A model generated the notes under the pieces. It saw only the letters and a program-made list of their open reading frames with translations, was not told the DNA's origin and did not search any database. Of a stretch of DNA of 64,000 nt, positions 26,251 through 34,389 are shown piece after piece. A program made the translations under genes and the position numbers. The stretch lies in contig RHLJ01000004.1 in the NCBI GenBank assembly GCA_003712055.1, positions 372,001 through 436,000 on the forward strand, in the 5' to 3' direction. The stretch's first letter is position 1. Every line of letters starts with the position of its first letter. Origin of the DNA: Balneola sp. (lineage in GTDB: Bacteria > Bacteroidota > Rhodothermia > Balneolales > Balneolaceae).

Positions 26251-27995
26251 TATAGCCCGCCTAATTTTTTGATAAGTTCTTCTGCTTTTTGAATGTCTAA
26301 TTCAAGATCATCCTGTGAGGTGTTAGGCGCATAAGCTATGGTATCACATTTTTCCAGGAGTCTTCTTATTTCGTTTGCCGAATCAGAGTCTCCCCGTTTA
26401 GAAATATGATCGCATAATTCTTGTATCGACAGTCCGGCGAGAGGAAGGTTGAGTTTATCAGCTATGAACTGATTGAGGGCCTTTTGTATATGGTTGTACC
26501 CTTGTTTGATATCGCTATTATTTTTCGCCAGATCGAGCTCTTCAACAGCCTTTTTGCGTGCTTTTTGAGATCGGGAAAAAGCAGTATCAGTGCTCATCTT
26601 CTCAGAATAAGTCTTAAGCAGAAATGCACCACCTAATAATAAAAAAGGAGAAAAAAGAAGTAACCATATCCAGGATTTGGTATGCAATCTTGCTTGCTCC
26701 ATGCTTGTCCAGTTTGCTAAACCGGTAATTGGATTTACATTAAAACGAAGTTCATTGGTAGAAATAGCTGTTGCCCGCGGGTCTCGTTCTGCTTCAAGAG
26801 TCAGCTCCGGTAAACTAATCGTATTATATCTGTTTGTCTCAGGATTAAAGTAAGCCATCCTTACTTCAGGTATTTTGAACGAACCCTCATTTCTCGCAAT
26901 AAGTATATCAGTAAATATTTTTGTTCCACCAATTTGTTGACCTGATCGTGTAATGGTAGAATTTTCCTGTGGATTGTAGAGCTCCAGGGTTTCAGGGTAT
27001 GAATACTCAGGTTTTACGATAAGCGGAATATTACCTTGTCCTGTAATAGTTGTGACTACTTCTACACTTTCTCCCACATATGCTTTTCCAGGATTTATAC
27101 TTCTTGTGATAGAAAAACTTCCAACACCTCCCAAAAAATCAGCATCATTAAGTTGGGGAAGTTGTTGAACTACAATATCAACAGGAAGGGTTTGGAGTTC
27201 TTTACGCTCCTGGCCAAGTCCAAAACTAAAGATATCCCGACGCCGGTTGCGTTGACGCACCTGAACTACCACTTCAAAAGGGCTAAGGGTTAATTCACCG
27301 GATTTAGTTGGAAAGATTGCATACTGAAGTAATACCGCTCTCTGATACCGAACGCCATTAATAATAGTAGTGGTAGTACGTGCCTGTTGCCTGTTTTCGA
27401 GTTCTTCCTTCCAGAAACCTTCTGCTTTCCAGCCAGGGGAAGCCTGGTAGGAAGACACTTCTACTTCCGATTTAAAATAAAGAACGATATCAGCGATTAC
27501 CTGTTCACCAACAACAGGGTTCTGAGTATTTGGCTCAAGCCTTAGATAAATTTCGGGAGATCGTTCTGCTTCGCCGGTATCAATCGTTTTAGGGTCCAGA
27601 ACTTCAAATGAAATCTCATTGGTTTGATAATTCTCTCCATTCACAGTAAACTCTAAAGCTGGCAGCGTATAATTTCCAGGAGCTTGGGCAATAAACTGAT
27701 AGCCATAGGTATAAGCCACAGAAGGTCGCCCATTTACATAAGAAAAATTTTGAGAGGTACTGGTGCTTCCACTTAGCCAACGCAAGCCATCTATATTGGG
27801 GATGGTAGGTCGGTTAATGGAATTGATGGATTGTCCGGATACCTTGATATCTAACCGAACATTTTCCCCAGAAAAAATCTTGGTTTGTGTAAGCGATGCA
27901 TCAATCGTTATATCCTGAGCAATAACTCTGGCTGACAACAGGAAGAGAAAAATATAAAACGATATGAAAAAGGTGCTTTTACCAGTCCTTATCAT
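26250..27995 (-). CDS. batD: BatD-like oxygen-tolerance protein
   Basis: 581 residues: signal peptide (about 1-26), a large periplasmic BatD domain of beta-sandwich repeats (about 30-430, with GENVRLDIKVSG, YVGESVEVVTTITG), one membrane helix at about 437-458 (SWIWLLLFSPFLLLGGAFL), and a helical cytosolic tail about 465-581. Bat proteins are tied to aerotolerance in Bacteroides fragilis, though the biochemical role is unsettled. It overlaps the upstream Gln-rich gene by 17 bases and batE by one base. Confidence 0.9.
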   Translation of the reverse strand: MIRTGKSTFFISFYIFLFLLSARVIAQDITIDASLTQTKIFSGENVRLDIKVSGQSINSINRPTIPNIDGLRWLSGSTSTSQNFSYVNGRPSVAYTYGYQFIAQAPGNYTLPALEFTVNGENYQTNEISFEVLDPKTIDTGEAERSPEIYLRLEPNTQNPVVGEQVIADIVLYFKSEVEVSSYQASPGWKAEGFWKEELENRQQARTTTTIINGVRYQRAVLLQYAIFPTKSGELTLSPFEVVVQVRQRNRRRDIFSFGLGQERKELQTLPVDIVVQQLPQLNDADFLGGVGSFSITRSINPGKAYVGESVEVVTTITGQGNIPLIVKPEYSYPETLELYNPQENSTITRSGQQIGGTKIFTDILIARNEGSFKIPEVRMAYFNPETNRYNTISLPELTLEAERDPRATAISTNELRFNVNPITGLANWTSMEQARLHTKSWIWLLLFSPFLLLGGAFLLKTYSEKMSTDTAFSRSQKARKKAVEELDLAKNNSDIKQGYNHIQKALNQFIADKLNLPLAGLSIQELCDHISKRGDSDSANEIRRLLEKCDTIAYAPNTSQDDLELDIQKAEELIKKLGGL

Positions 27996-28485
27996 GGGTA
28001 GCCGTTCCCTGCTTCTTTTTCTTTTTGAATTCCTTCAGTAACTCTTTCTCTTTTTGAGCTAAGGCTTGCAAGATTTTTTGAGCCTCTTCTTTCGTTATTT
28101 CCTTTGGCTCCTGAGGCTGCTGTTGCTGTTCTTCCTGAGGTTGCTCCTCTTGCTCATTTTCTTGTTGCTGATCATTCTGTTGTTGGTCTTCGTTTTGCTG
28201 TTCTTGCTGGTCCTGATTTTGCTCTTGTTGATCGTTTTGCTGCTGATCCTGGTTTTGCTGTTGCTGTTGTTGTTTCTCTTGTTCTTCTTCCAGTTTTTCT
28301 AGCAAGGCATTGAGTTTAGGGTCATTAGGGTATCGTGCCAAACCTTGTTGAGCTTGAGCAATTGCTCCCGGGAGGTCATAATTAATAAATGATTGTGCAC
28401 TACCGTGAAAATAATCATCTGCTGTTTGCGACTGGGCAGTGACAGAGATCATTAGAAAGGAAAAAAGTAGTAGTAAATACTTCAT
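27979..28485 (-). CDS. Glutamine-rich secreted or periplasmic protein of the bat locus
   Basis: 168 residues: signal peptide 1-19 (ending AQS), a short TPR-like part (about 22-62, INYDLPGAIAQAQQGLARYP), a Gln/Asn/Glu low-complexity tract about 65-130, and a Lys/Glu-rich helical end. Similar short TPR proteins with Gln-rich tails sit between BatC and BatD in Bacteroidota. It may be a split or duplicated BatC relative. It lies 5 bases after the batC-like gene. Confidence 0.75.
   Translation of the reverse strand: MKYLLLLFSFLMISVTAQSQTADDYFHGSAQSFINYDLPGAIAQAQQGLARYPNDPKLNALLEKLEEEQEKQQQQQQNQDQQQNDQQEQNQDQQEQQNEDQQQNDQQQENEQEEQPQEEQQQQPQEPKEITKEEAQKILQALAQKEKELLKEFKKKKKQGTATHDKDW
28096..28290 (-). 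repeat. Low-complexity Gln-codon tract
   Basis: Imperfect CAG/CAA repeats (read on the minus strand) encode the Gln-rich part of the bat-locus protein. The tract is prone to length change by slippage. The open frames on the opposite strand here are artefacts of this bias. Confidence 0.8.
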
Positions 28486-28490
28486 AGTCG

Positions 28491-29126
28491 TTAGGAGTCA
28501 ATTTGACTTACATCACTAATACGCTTGATGAAATCGTTAAAGTTTTGAACAGTAGGATCAGCATTTAGTGCTTCTTGCATGATCTTAAGAGCTTCCTGGT
28601 ACTTTCGCTCACCGACTAATTGTTCGGCTCTTTTTTTCATTGCCTTCGCATATTCACTGGGTGGTTCCTGATCCTGATTTTGTTGTTGCTCTTGCTGCTG
28701 TTGCTCATTCTGCTTACTCGATTCGATCATAGCTCTTTCAAAATTGTGCTTGGCTTCCTGATCGGTCGGATTAAGCTTAAGTGAATTTCGAAAGTGTTGT
28801 GAAGCAGGTTTCCATTGTTGACCCTGAGCTAGTACTGAACCGATGTTATATTCTGCCAACGCTTTCTTTTCAGGAGAATCGGCCATAGAGCGATATTCCA
28901 TGTAAGTTTGAATAGCTTCCTCTGTTTTCCCTTGTTTAGCTAGCGCATTAGCAAGATTAAAATAGACTTCCGCGTTTTCCGGGTCTGTTTCAATAGATGC
29001 CCTGTACAATTCTTCAGCTTTTGCGTAATCACCTTTTTCATATGCATCATTTCCTTTTTTAGCATCACTGTTACCAGGGTCGGCTAAAAGAAGAACTATT
29101 AATATATAAGCAAAAGAGATGTTCAT
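28491..29126 (-). CDS. batC: BatC-like TPR protein
   Basis: 211 residues: signal peptide about 1-17, then tandem TPR units about 22-130 (GNDAYEKGDYAKAEELYRAS, AEVYFNLANALAKQGKTEEA, AEYNIGSVLAQGQQW), a Gln-rich linker about 138-153, and a last TPR-like hairpin. It matches BatC in position (before batD) and layout. It follows yebC by 6 bases. The von Willebrand genes batA and batB that usually come first are absent here. Confidence 0.8.
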   Translation of the reverse strand: MNISFAYILIVLLLADPGNSDAKKGNDAYEKGDYAKAEELYRASIETDPENAEVYFNLANALAKQGKTEEAIQTYMEYRSMADSPEKKALAEYNIGSVLAQGQQWKPASQHFRNSLKLNPTDQEAKHNFERAMIESSKQNEQQQQEQQQNQDQEPPSEYAKAMKKRAEQLVGERKYQEALKIMQEALNADPTVQNFNDFIKRISDVSQIDS

Positions 29127-29132
29127 GTTCTA

Positions 29133-29888
29133 TTATAATTCCTCGGCAACCGCCAATGTTTCGTCATCCATTAACATATTAGTAAACACATTTGAAACGT
29201 CATCATTCTCTTCAAATTTTTCCATCATTTTAAAATTTGATAAAGCAGTTTCGGTGTCTACTTTTGTTTCTGTGGTTGCTTCTCTAATAAGTTCTGCAGA
29301 TTCAATGTTGAACCCCTTTTGCTCGAGAGTGTTTCGAACGTTAAAAAGCTCATTTCGTTCTGAATAAACAATGAAATAGTCATCTTCAGCTTTTACATCT
29401 TCAGCACCCACTTCAAGTGCTTCCATCATTAATTCATCTTCATCCACTCCCTCTGATGGGATTTGTATCATTCCTTTTTGCTCAAATAAGAAACCAACAG
29501 ACCCGTTCGTACCCATATTACCACCATGTTTAGTGAAAATGTGCCGAATTTCTCCAACGGTTCGGTTGTTGTTATCAGTTGCTGCTTCTATATAATAAGC
29601 AATTCCTCCCGGGCCATAGCCTTCAAATGTTACCTCTTCATAAGAGGAACCGTCATCCAGTTCACCGGCTCCACGCTTGATAGCGCGCTCCATGTTGTCT
29701 TTAGGTAAATTCGCTGCCTTGGCATTTTCGATAGCAAGGGATAGGCGAGGATTTCCCGATGGGTCGCTACCACCTTCCCTCGCAGAGATAGTGAGCTCCT
29801 TAATTATTTTTGTAAATACTTTTGAACGCTTGGCGTCTTCTTTTGCTTTCTTATGGCGAATGTTCGCCCATTTGGAATGTCCTGCCAT
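29133..29888 (-). CDS. yebC: YebC/PmpR-family DNA-binding or translation-associated protein
   Basis: 251 residues. The N-terminus MAGHSKWANIRHKK, then KVFTKIIKELTISAREGG and NMERAIKRG, is diagnostic. The frame stays open to 29921, but MAGHSKW at 29888 is the universal family start, and a TATATTTG promoter box at 29926-29919 would exclude the longer form. The family was described as transcription regulators and more recently linked to relief of ribosome stalling. It heads the leftward bat operon. Confidence 0.95.
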   Translation of the reverse strand: MAGHSKWANIRHKKAKEDAKRSKVFTKIIKELTISAREGGSDPSGNPRLSLAIENAKAANLPKDNMERAIKRGAGELDDGSSYEEVTFEGYGPGGIAYYIEAATDNNNRTVGEIRHIFTKHGGNMGTNGSVGFLFEQKGMIQIPSEGVDEDELMMEALEVGAEDVKAEDDYFIVYSERNELFNVRNTLEQKGFNIESAELIREATTETKVDTETALSNFKMMEKFEENDDVSNVFTNMLMDDETLAVAEEL

Positions 29889-29918
29889 GCATTTACTTAT
29901 AAATTTCAGTTTGGGAGG

Positions 29919-29926
29919 CAAATATA
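29919..29926 (-). promoter_or_regulatory. TAnnTTTG promoter box of yebC-bat operon
   Basis: TATATTTG on the minus strand, 31 bases before the yebC ATG. It agrees with the Bacteroidota -7 consensus. No clear -33 TTG was found. Confidence 0.45.
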
Positions 29927-30049
29927 AAGAATACAGGCACGGTTCGAAATATTTGTACGTTCATTGAGGTGTTAAAGGATGTTTTGAATGAGAATAATAA
30001 ACCTAAGAATCTTTATTTTTTTGGCTCATATTTAGTGGAGCATTAATAC

Positions 30050-31192
30050 ATGAATATTGGAATAGTTTGTTATCCTACTTTTGGGGGAAGCGGTGTGGTT
30101 GCCACAGAATTGGCAAAGGTACTGGCAATGAAAGGGCATAAAATTCATGTGCTCAGTTATGCACGCCCCGCCCGACTTGAGACCCTGGATACAAACATTA
30201 CTTATCATGAAGTATCTATAAATTCCTATCCATTGTTTGAATACCCGCCCTATGCACTAGCGCTGGCATCGCAAATGGTAAACTTGATCGAGTATGAAAA
30301 CCTCGATTTGCTTCACGTCCATTATGCTCTTCCGCATGCAACAAGTGCTTACCTGGCAAAGCAGATTATGATGGAAAAGGGCAAAACTGTGCCTATTGTT
30401 ACAACACTTCATGGCACAGACATTACCCTGGTTGGAAAAGACCCAAGCTATAAGCATGTGGTCGAGTTTTCTATTGACAAAAGTGACGGGGTAACGGCAG
30501 TTTCAGATTATCTGAGAGAAGAGACGTGCAAGAATTTTGAAATTGATCAGGACATTAGAGTAATTCCAAACTTTATAGATCTAAGCAGATTCAAGAAGTC
30601 TAACAAAAGCCATTTTAAAAAAGCTATCTGCCCTGATGGAGAGAAAGTAGTAGTTCATGTGTCCAATTTCCGAAGGGTAAAAAGAGTTCCGGAAGTAATT
30701 ACTGTGTTCTCTAAAATTCTCGAACATGGTATTGGAGCAAAGCTATTACTCGTTGGTGATGGACCAGATAGACAGAAAGCTGAGCAGCAGTGCCGTGAAC
30801 TCGGAATTTGTGAGCATACCCGTTTTTTAGGAAAACTGGACGAAGTAGAAGAAGTATTATCTATAGCTGACCTGTTTTTAATCCCCTCTGGTTCTGAAAC
30901 CTTTGGATTAGCTGCTCTGGAAGCAATGAGTTGTTCAGTACCCGTCATTAGCTCCAATATTGGTGGTCTTCCGGAAGTAAATGTGGATGGCGAAACTGGC
31001 TATTTATGTGATCTTGATGATACTCAATGTATGGCAGATTATGCTGTAAATATTCTTACGAACCCGGAATTACATGATACTCTATCAACAAATGCCCGAA
31101 AGAGAGCTGAGCTATTTAACCAGGACTTAGTGGTTGGAATGTATGAGAGTTTCTACCGTGAAGTAATGGATGGGGTGCTTCAGGTTCACTAA
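30050..31192 (+). CDS. bshA: N-acetyl-alpha-D-glucosaminyl L-malate synthase (bacillithiol synthesis)
   Basis: 380 residues, GT4 fold. It joins UDP-GlcNAc and L-malate in the first step of bacillithiol synthesis in the cytosol. BshA marks are CYPTFGGSGVVATELA at the start, THLHGTDITLVG-type (TTLHGTDITLVGKDPSYK), NFIDLSRF, and the donor-site PSGSETFGLAALEAMSC. The length is normal. It is a single gene divergent from yebC, with its own terminator. bshB and bshC are not in the window. Bacillithiol is the main low-molecular-weight thiol in this phylum. Confidence 0.95.
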   Translation: MNIGIVCYPTFGGSGVVATELAKVLAMKGHKIHVLSYARPARLETLDTNITYHEVSINSYPLFEYPPYALALASQMVNLIEYENLDLLHVHYALPHATSAYLAKQIMMEKGKTVPIVTTLHGTDITLVGKDPSYKHVVEFSIDKSDGVTAVSDYLREETCKNFEIDQDIRVIPNFIDLSRFKKSNKSHFKKAICPDGEKVVVHVSNFRRVKRVPEVITVFSKILEHGIGAKLLLVGDGPDRQKAEQQCRELGICEHTRFLGKLDEVEEVLSIADLFLIPSGSETFGLAALEAMSCSVPVISSNIGGLPEVNVDGETGYLCDLDDTQCMADYAVNILTNPELHDTLSTNARKRAELFNQDLVVGMYESFYREVMDGVLQVH

Positions 31193-31200
31193 ATAAAAAC

Positions 31201-31233
31201 AGCCCGACTTTTGGTCGGGCTGGTATTAATTTT
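31201..31233 (+). terminator. Rho-independent terminator after bshA
   Basis: Stem AGCCCGAC/GTCGGGCT with a TTTTG loop is followed by the broken T-run GGTATTAATTTT. Confidence 0.75.
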
Positions 31234-31326
31234 CGTCTTTCATTTGTTTGTGATTACTTAATATTTCCTTCGTCTTTCATAATTATATATACTTTATGTG
31301 GAAGCGGTAGGGACATAGATAATGAA

Positions 31327-32088
31327 TTAATTATTTACCGAATTTCCAAATTTTTCAAGAATATTTGGAATTAATCTTTCACTGAAACCTGATGTAGCAA
31401 TTAAAACAAGTACGAGCTCAATCTTATTTTCAGGGTTAATTATACTTTTCAAAACTAAACCGCTTTCTATGACATAAGAGGCTAAGAATCCAGAAATAAT
31501 AGAGATCATAATTCTCGTCATTCCGGTAATGAAATGGATATAATTATTTGCACTTTCTATATCAATCTCAATATTCTTCAAGTTAGTTGAAATAGATAGA
31601 AAGCCCCCTAAAACACTGAAAAGCATAATATGGAATAGAGTTATAGGTACTGTAGATTCGAACTGTAGAAGAGAACTTAAGACGACGATGAGTACTCCAA
31701 GGCATATGGATCCAAATAGATAAACTAGCCTACCTCTACGCACCTTATATTTAGCGATTGAACCTAATACATCTTCTATAATTATTTTTGAGGTTTTAAC
31801 TTCGTCATAAAATGCACACTTAATTGCAGCAGCTATTCGAGGATTGAAAATTTTTTTTTGGCTTTTACGACGAAGGAGCCCTTTAATTAAACTTAACTCT
31901 TTTTCTATTAATATTAAGTTTTTGGAATAGTGGCTATTGGGAATTGTATTGAATGAAACCAAATCTGATTTTTCAGTTTCATAAATAAGAAATTTTTTTT
32001 CTTTTCTGTGATAAACCTTAATAATTTTATCGCCAGATAAGTTTTTGCTTCCTACTTTCCACTTATCAAAATACGCTTCATTACCCAT
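31327..32088 (-). CDS. Orphan four-helix membrane protein, unknown function
   Basis: 253 residues from ATG 32088 (a TTG at 32115 would add 9). The N-terminal half is cytosolic and Lys-rich, with no signal peptide. Four membrane helices follow, at about residues 120-145 (YLFGSICLGVLIVVLSSLL), 148-170, 185-210 and 220-240, and the last is followed by GFSERLIPNIL. A helix plus a GFSER-(F/L)-(V/I)-P ending recurs in uncharacterised bacterial membrane proteins in my memory, but I cannot name the family. Composition is more AT-rich than bshA and sucC on either side and it is a single gene, so recent acquisition is possible. Small lone membrane genes like this are sometimes effectors of defence systems; nothing here proves it. 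Confidence 0.7.
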   Translation of the reverse strand: MGNEAYFDKWKVGSKNLSGDKIIKVYHRKEKKFLIYETEKSDLVSFNTIPNSHYSKNLILIEKELSLIKGLLRRKSQKKIFNPRIAAAIKCAFYDEVKTSKIIIEDVLGSIAKYKVRRGRLVYLFGSICLGVLIVVLSSLLQFESTVPITLFHIMLFSVLGGFLSISTNLKNIEIDIESANNYIHFITGMTRIMISIISGFLASYVIESGLVLKSIINPENKIELVLVLIATSGFSERLIPNILEKFGNSVNN

Positions 32089-32187
32089 TAATCTACTATT
32101 AGCAATTGTTTTCAACTATATAAAAAGGAAATAGGTGCTTAATAGCAAAAATGTATTTGTAAAGTGATTAATAGGTTTGTAAGAAAA

Positions 32188-33393
32188 TTAAGCCAGAACC
32201 TTAGAAACTTCTTCCGCGGCCTCTTTCAGTAGCACAGCTGAAATTACATTTAAGCCAGAGTTATCAATAATCTCTTTTGCTTCGGCTGCATTAGTTCCTT
32301 GAAGCCGTACGATGATAGGTACATTTTCCACTTTAGCTGCAATTTCGGGATCTTTTACTGCTTCGATAACTCCGTTTGCTACCCGGTCACAGCGAACAAT
32401 TCCACCAAAAATATTGATCAGAATTGCTTTCACATTTGGATCGTCCAGAATAATCCGGAAACCATTTTTTACGGTTTCAACATTAGCGCCCCCACCTACA
32501 TCCAGGAAGTTAGCAGGCTCTCCTCCCGAAAGTTTGATGATATCCATAGTAGCCATTGCTAATCCTGCTCCATTCACCATACACCCAACATTACCATCCA
32601 GTTTGATATAGTTGAGGTTGTACTTTTGAGCTTCTAATTCAAATGGATCTTCTTCCGACTCATCTTTCAACTCAGCTAAATCTTTGTGACGGAATAATGC
32701 ATTTCCATCCAAGGTGACTTTAGCATCCAGAGCAAGGATATCATTATCGGGGGTAAGGATAAGTGGATTGATTTCGAACATATCAGAATCGATTTCCAGA
32801 TAGGCATTATAGATAGCCATAATGAATTTGATCGCCTTCTTAAGTGCATCACCCTCTAAGCCAAGAGCAAAGGCCAAATGCCGGGCCTGGTTTACTTGCA
32901 AAGGCATTCCCGGTTCAACCCATTCCTTAATGATTTTTTCAGGAGTTTCTTCAGCAACTTTTTCGATTTCAACACCACCTTCGGTAGAAACCATAATCAC
33001 ATTTTTTGATACCCCACGGTCAAGCAGAATCCCTAAGTAGAATTCTTTTTCAATATCAACACCATCAGTTACATACAATCTCTGAACAAGTTGACCTTCC
33101 TCGCCTGTTTGGATAGTAACTAGTACATCTCCAAGAAGAGACTCAGCTGCTTCTTTTACTTCTTCAACCGATCTGCAAAGGATAACACCTTTGGCATTGT
33201 TCTTTTTAGTACGCCCTTTTCCCCGTCCACCAGCATGAATTTGAGCTTTTACAACAAAAAGAGTAGCACCGTCATCTTTCAAAGTTTCTGCGGCTTTTAC
33301 TGCTTCATCAACTGTTAATGCAGCAATACCATCAGGAACAGCTACGCCATAGCTTTTTAAAATTTCTTTGGCTTGATACTCGTGGATTTTCAT
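32188..33393 (-). CDS. sucC: Succinyl-CoA synthetase beta subunit (ADP-forming)
   Basis: 401 residues. It is the ATP-grasp subunit of the TCA-cycle enzyme that converts succinyl-CoA to succinate with nucleotide phosphorylation. The start MKIHEYQAKEILKSYGVAVP, the HAGGRGKGR loop, NPLILT, DAKVTLDGNALFRH and NIFGGIVRCDRVA are diagnostic. The length is normal. sucD (alpha subunit) is not adjacent, which is usual in Bacteroidota. Two tandem TATTTTTG boxes precede it. Confidence 0.96.
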   Translation of the reverse strand: MKIHEYQAKEILKSYGVAVPDGIAALTVDEAVKAAETLKDDGATLFVVKAQIHAGGRGKGRTKKNNAKGVILCRSVEEVKEAAESLLGDVLVTIQTGEEGQLVQRLYVTDGVDIEKEFYLGILLDRGVSKNVIMVSTEGGVEIEKVAEETPEKIIKEWVEPGMPLQVNQARHLAFALGLEGDALKKAIKFIMAIYNAYLEIDSDMFEINPLILTPDNDILALDAKVTLDGNALFRHKDLAELKDESEEDPFELEAQKYNLNYIKLDGNVGCMVNGAGLAMATMDIIKLSGGEPANFLDVGGGANVETVKNGFRIILDDPNVKAILINIFGGIVRCDRVANGVIEAVKDPEIAAKVENVPIIVRLQGTNAAEAKEIIDNSGLNVISAVLLKEAAEEVSKVLA

Positions 33394-33427
33394 GGAAAAA
33401 AAGTCGGTTTAAAAATTTAGGTTACTC

Positions 33428-33450
33428 CAAAAATAGGGAGCGCAAAAATA
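33428..33450 (-). promoter_or_regulatory. Tandem TATTTTTG promoter boxes before sucC
   Basis: On the minus strand TATTTTTG occurs at 33450-33443 and 33435-33428, both fitting TAnnTTTG. The nearer would give a leader of about 28 bases to the sucC ATG. No good -33 element was identified. Confidence 0.4.
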
Positions 33451-33492
33451 CCGAGAATGGCTGCGAAATGAAAGAAGCCTTCTGGCTTTTTA

Positions 33493-34302
33493 CTATTGTT
33501 GAAGTGATTCAGAAAGCTCACCAATATTGGTAAACAAAATGCCTCCCCTAGTATACCATCCCCGAAGAATAGTGAAGTAATAATCGGTAGCACCAGCAGG
33601 AATATCATCATTTGCAATGGTTATCGACCAATCTCCCGGTGAAACCTCTGTAAAGGTATCAAAACCAAAGAAATTTTGACCTATAGTTTCTTCGTTTTCG
33701 TTCAACCATGATAACACAAAGGTGTTGCTGGTAAACATTGTGTTGTAGATGGTAATGTTGAAGGGGATAGATCCACCATCATAAGGGGTATTGTAGAAGT
33801 CTAAAACAATATCGAAAGAAGAACCTGTCTCATTCTGGACAGTAGATGTTGCCGGGAGAGGAAAATTATTATCCAGTGTAAATCCTTTTTCTCTTACCAA
33901 ATTTCCATTTTCATCAAGAAATTGGGCTTTTAAAAGTCGGTTATTTATAGAATCAAATATCCGAAGTTCTAAATCTGAAAAAACCAGACTATGGTTTTCT
34001 TCATCATAAGCCGCACTTACTTCTGCTGTATTATACTCCCATCCTTCACCTTCTTCATCTACTATCTGGAATGCGTAAATATCTTCTTGATTAGTGTTTT
34101 CAGCAAGAAAAAACTCAAACGTAATAGTAGCACTAAACGCACTTTCCGGATTCGAGAAACTTCTTCCCAAATGGGAATTGTGAGTCATACCCAGAGCAAA
34201 CTGTTGGTTAATAATTCTCAGCTCGTCATCCGTTCCTGAACTGGATGAGTTGCAAGAGATCAAAAACAGAACTATTAAAAAGAGGTATACATTCAATTTC
34301 AT
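33493..34302 (-). CDS. Predicted lipoprotein of unknown function
   Basis: 269 residues. The signal peptide ends in lipobox LISC with Cys17, followed by a Ser-rich linker (NSSSSGTDDE). The mature part is beta-rich and acidic, with two Ig-like halves suggested by repeated patterns such as GWEYNTAEV and SPGDWSITIANDDIP. No known domain was recognised. Upstream it is divergent from the wecB gene. Downstream, sucC lies in the same direction after 100 bases but has its own promoter boxes. A role at the cell envelope is inferred only from the lipobox. Confidence 0.75.
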   Translation of the reverse strand: MKLNVYLFLIVLFLISCNSSSSGTDDELRIINQQFALGMTHNSHLGRSFSNPESAFSATITFEFFLAENTNQEDIYAFQIVDEEGEGWEYNTAEVSAAYDEENHSLVFSDLELRIFDSINNRLLKAQFLDENGNLVREKGFTLDNNFPLPATSTVQNETGSSFDIVLDFYNTPYDGGSIPFNITIYNTMFTSNTFVLSWLNENEETIGQNFFGFDTFTEVSPGDWSITIANDDIPAGATDYYFTILRGWYTRGGILFTNIGELSESLQQ

Positions 34303-34342
34303 GATTCAATTTAACGGTTATTTAAGAACAAATAACACTTTT

Positions 34343-34370
34343 TTGCCCATTGATTAATTCTTTACCTTCG
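34343..34370 (+). promoter_or_regulatory. Possible promoter of wecB
   Basis: TTG at 34343-34345 and TACCTTCG at 34363-34370 (one mismatch to TAnnTTTG), separated by 17 bases and ending 19 bases before the ATG. Confidence 0.35.
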
Positions 34371-34389
34371 TTCAATTTTATAATTGAAA

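Noticed and set aside
28066-28313. Leu/Val-rich open frames on the plus strand opposite the Gln-rich bat gene
   Set aside because: They are translations of the complement of Gln repeats and have no independent support.
33417-33617. 66-codon hydrophobic frame on the minus strand before sucC
   Set aside because: It overlaps the end of the lipoprotein gene in another frame and runs over the sucC promoter boxes; no family match.
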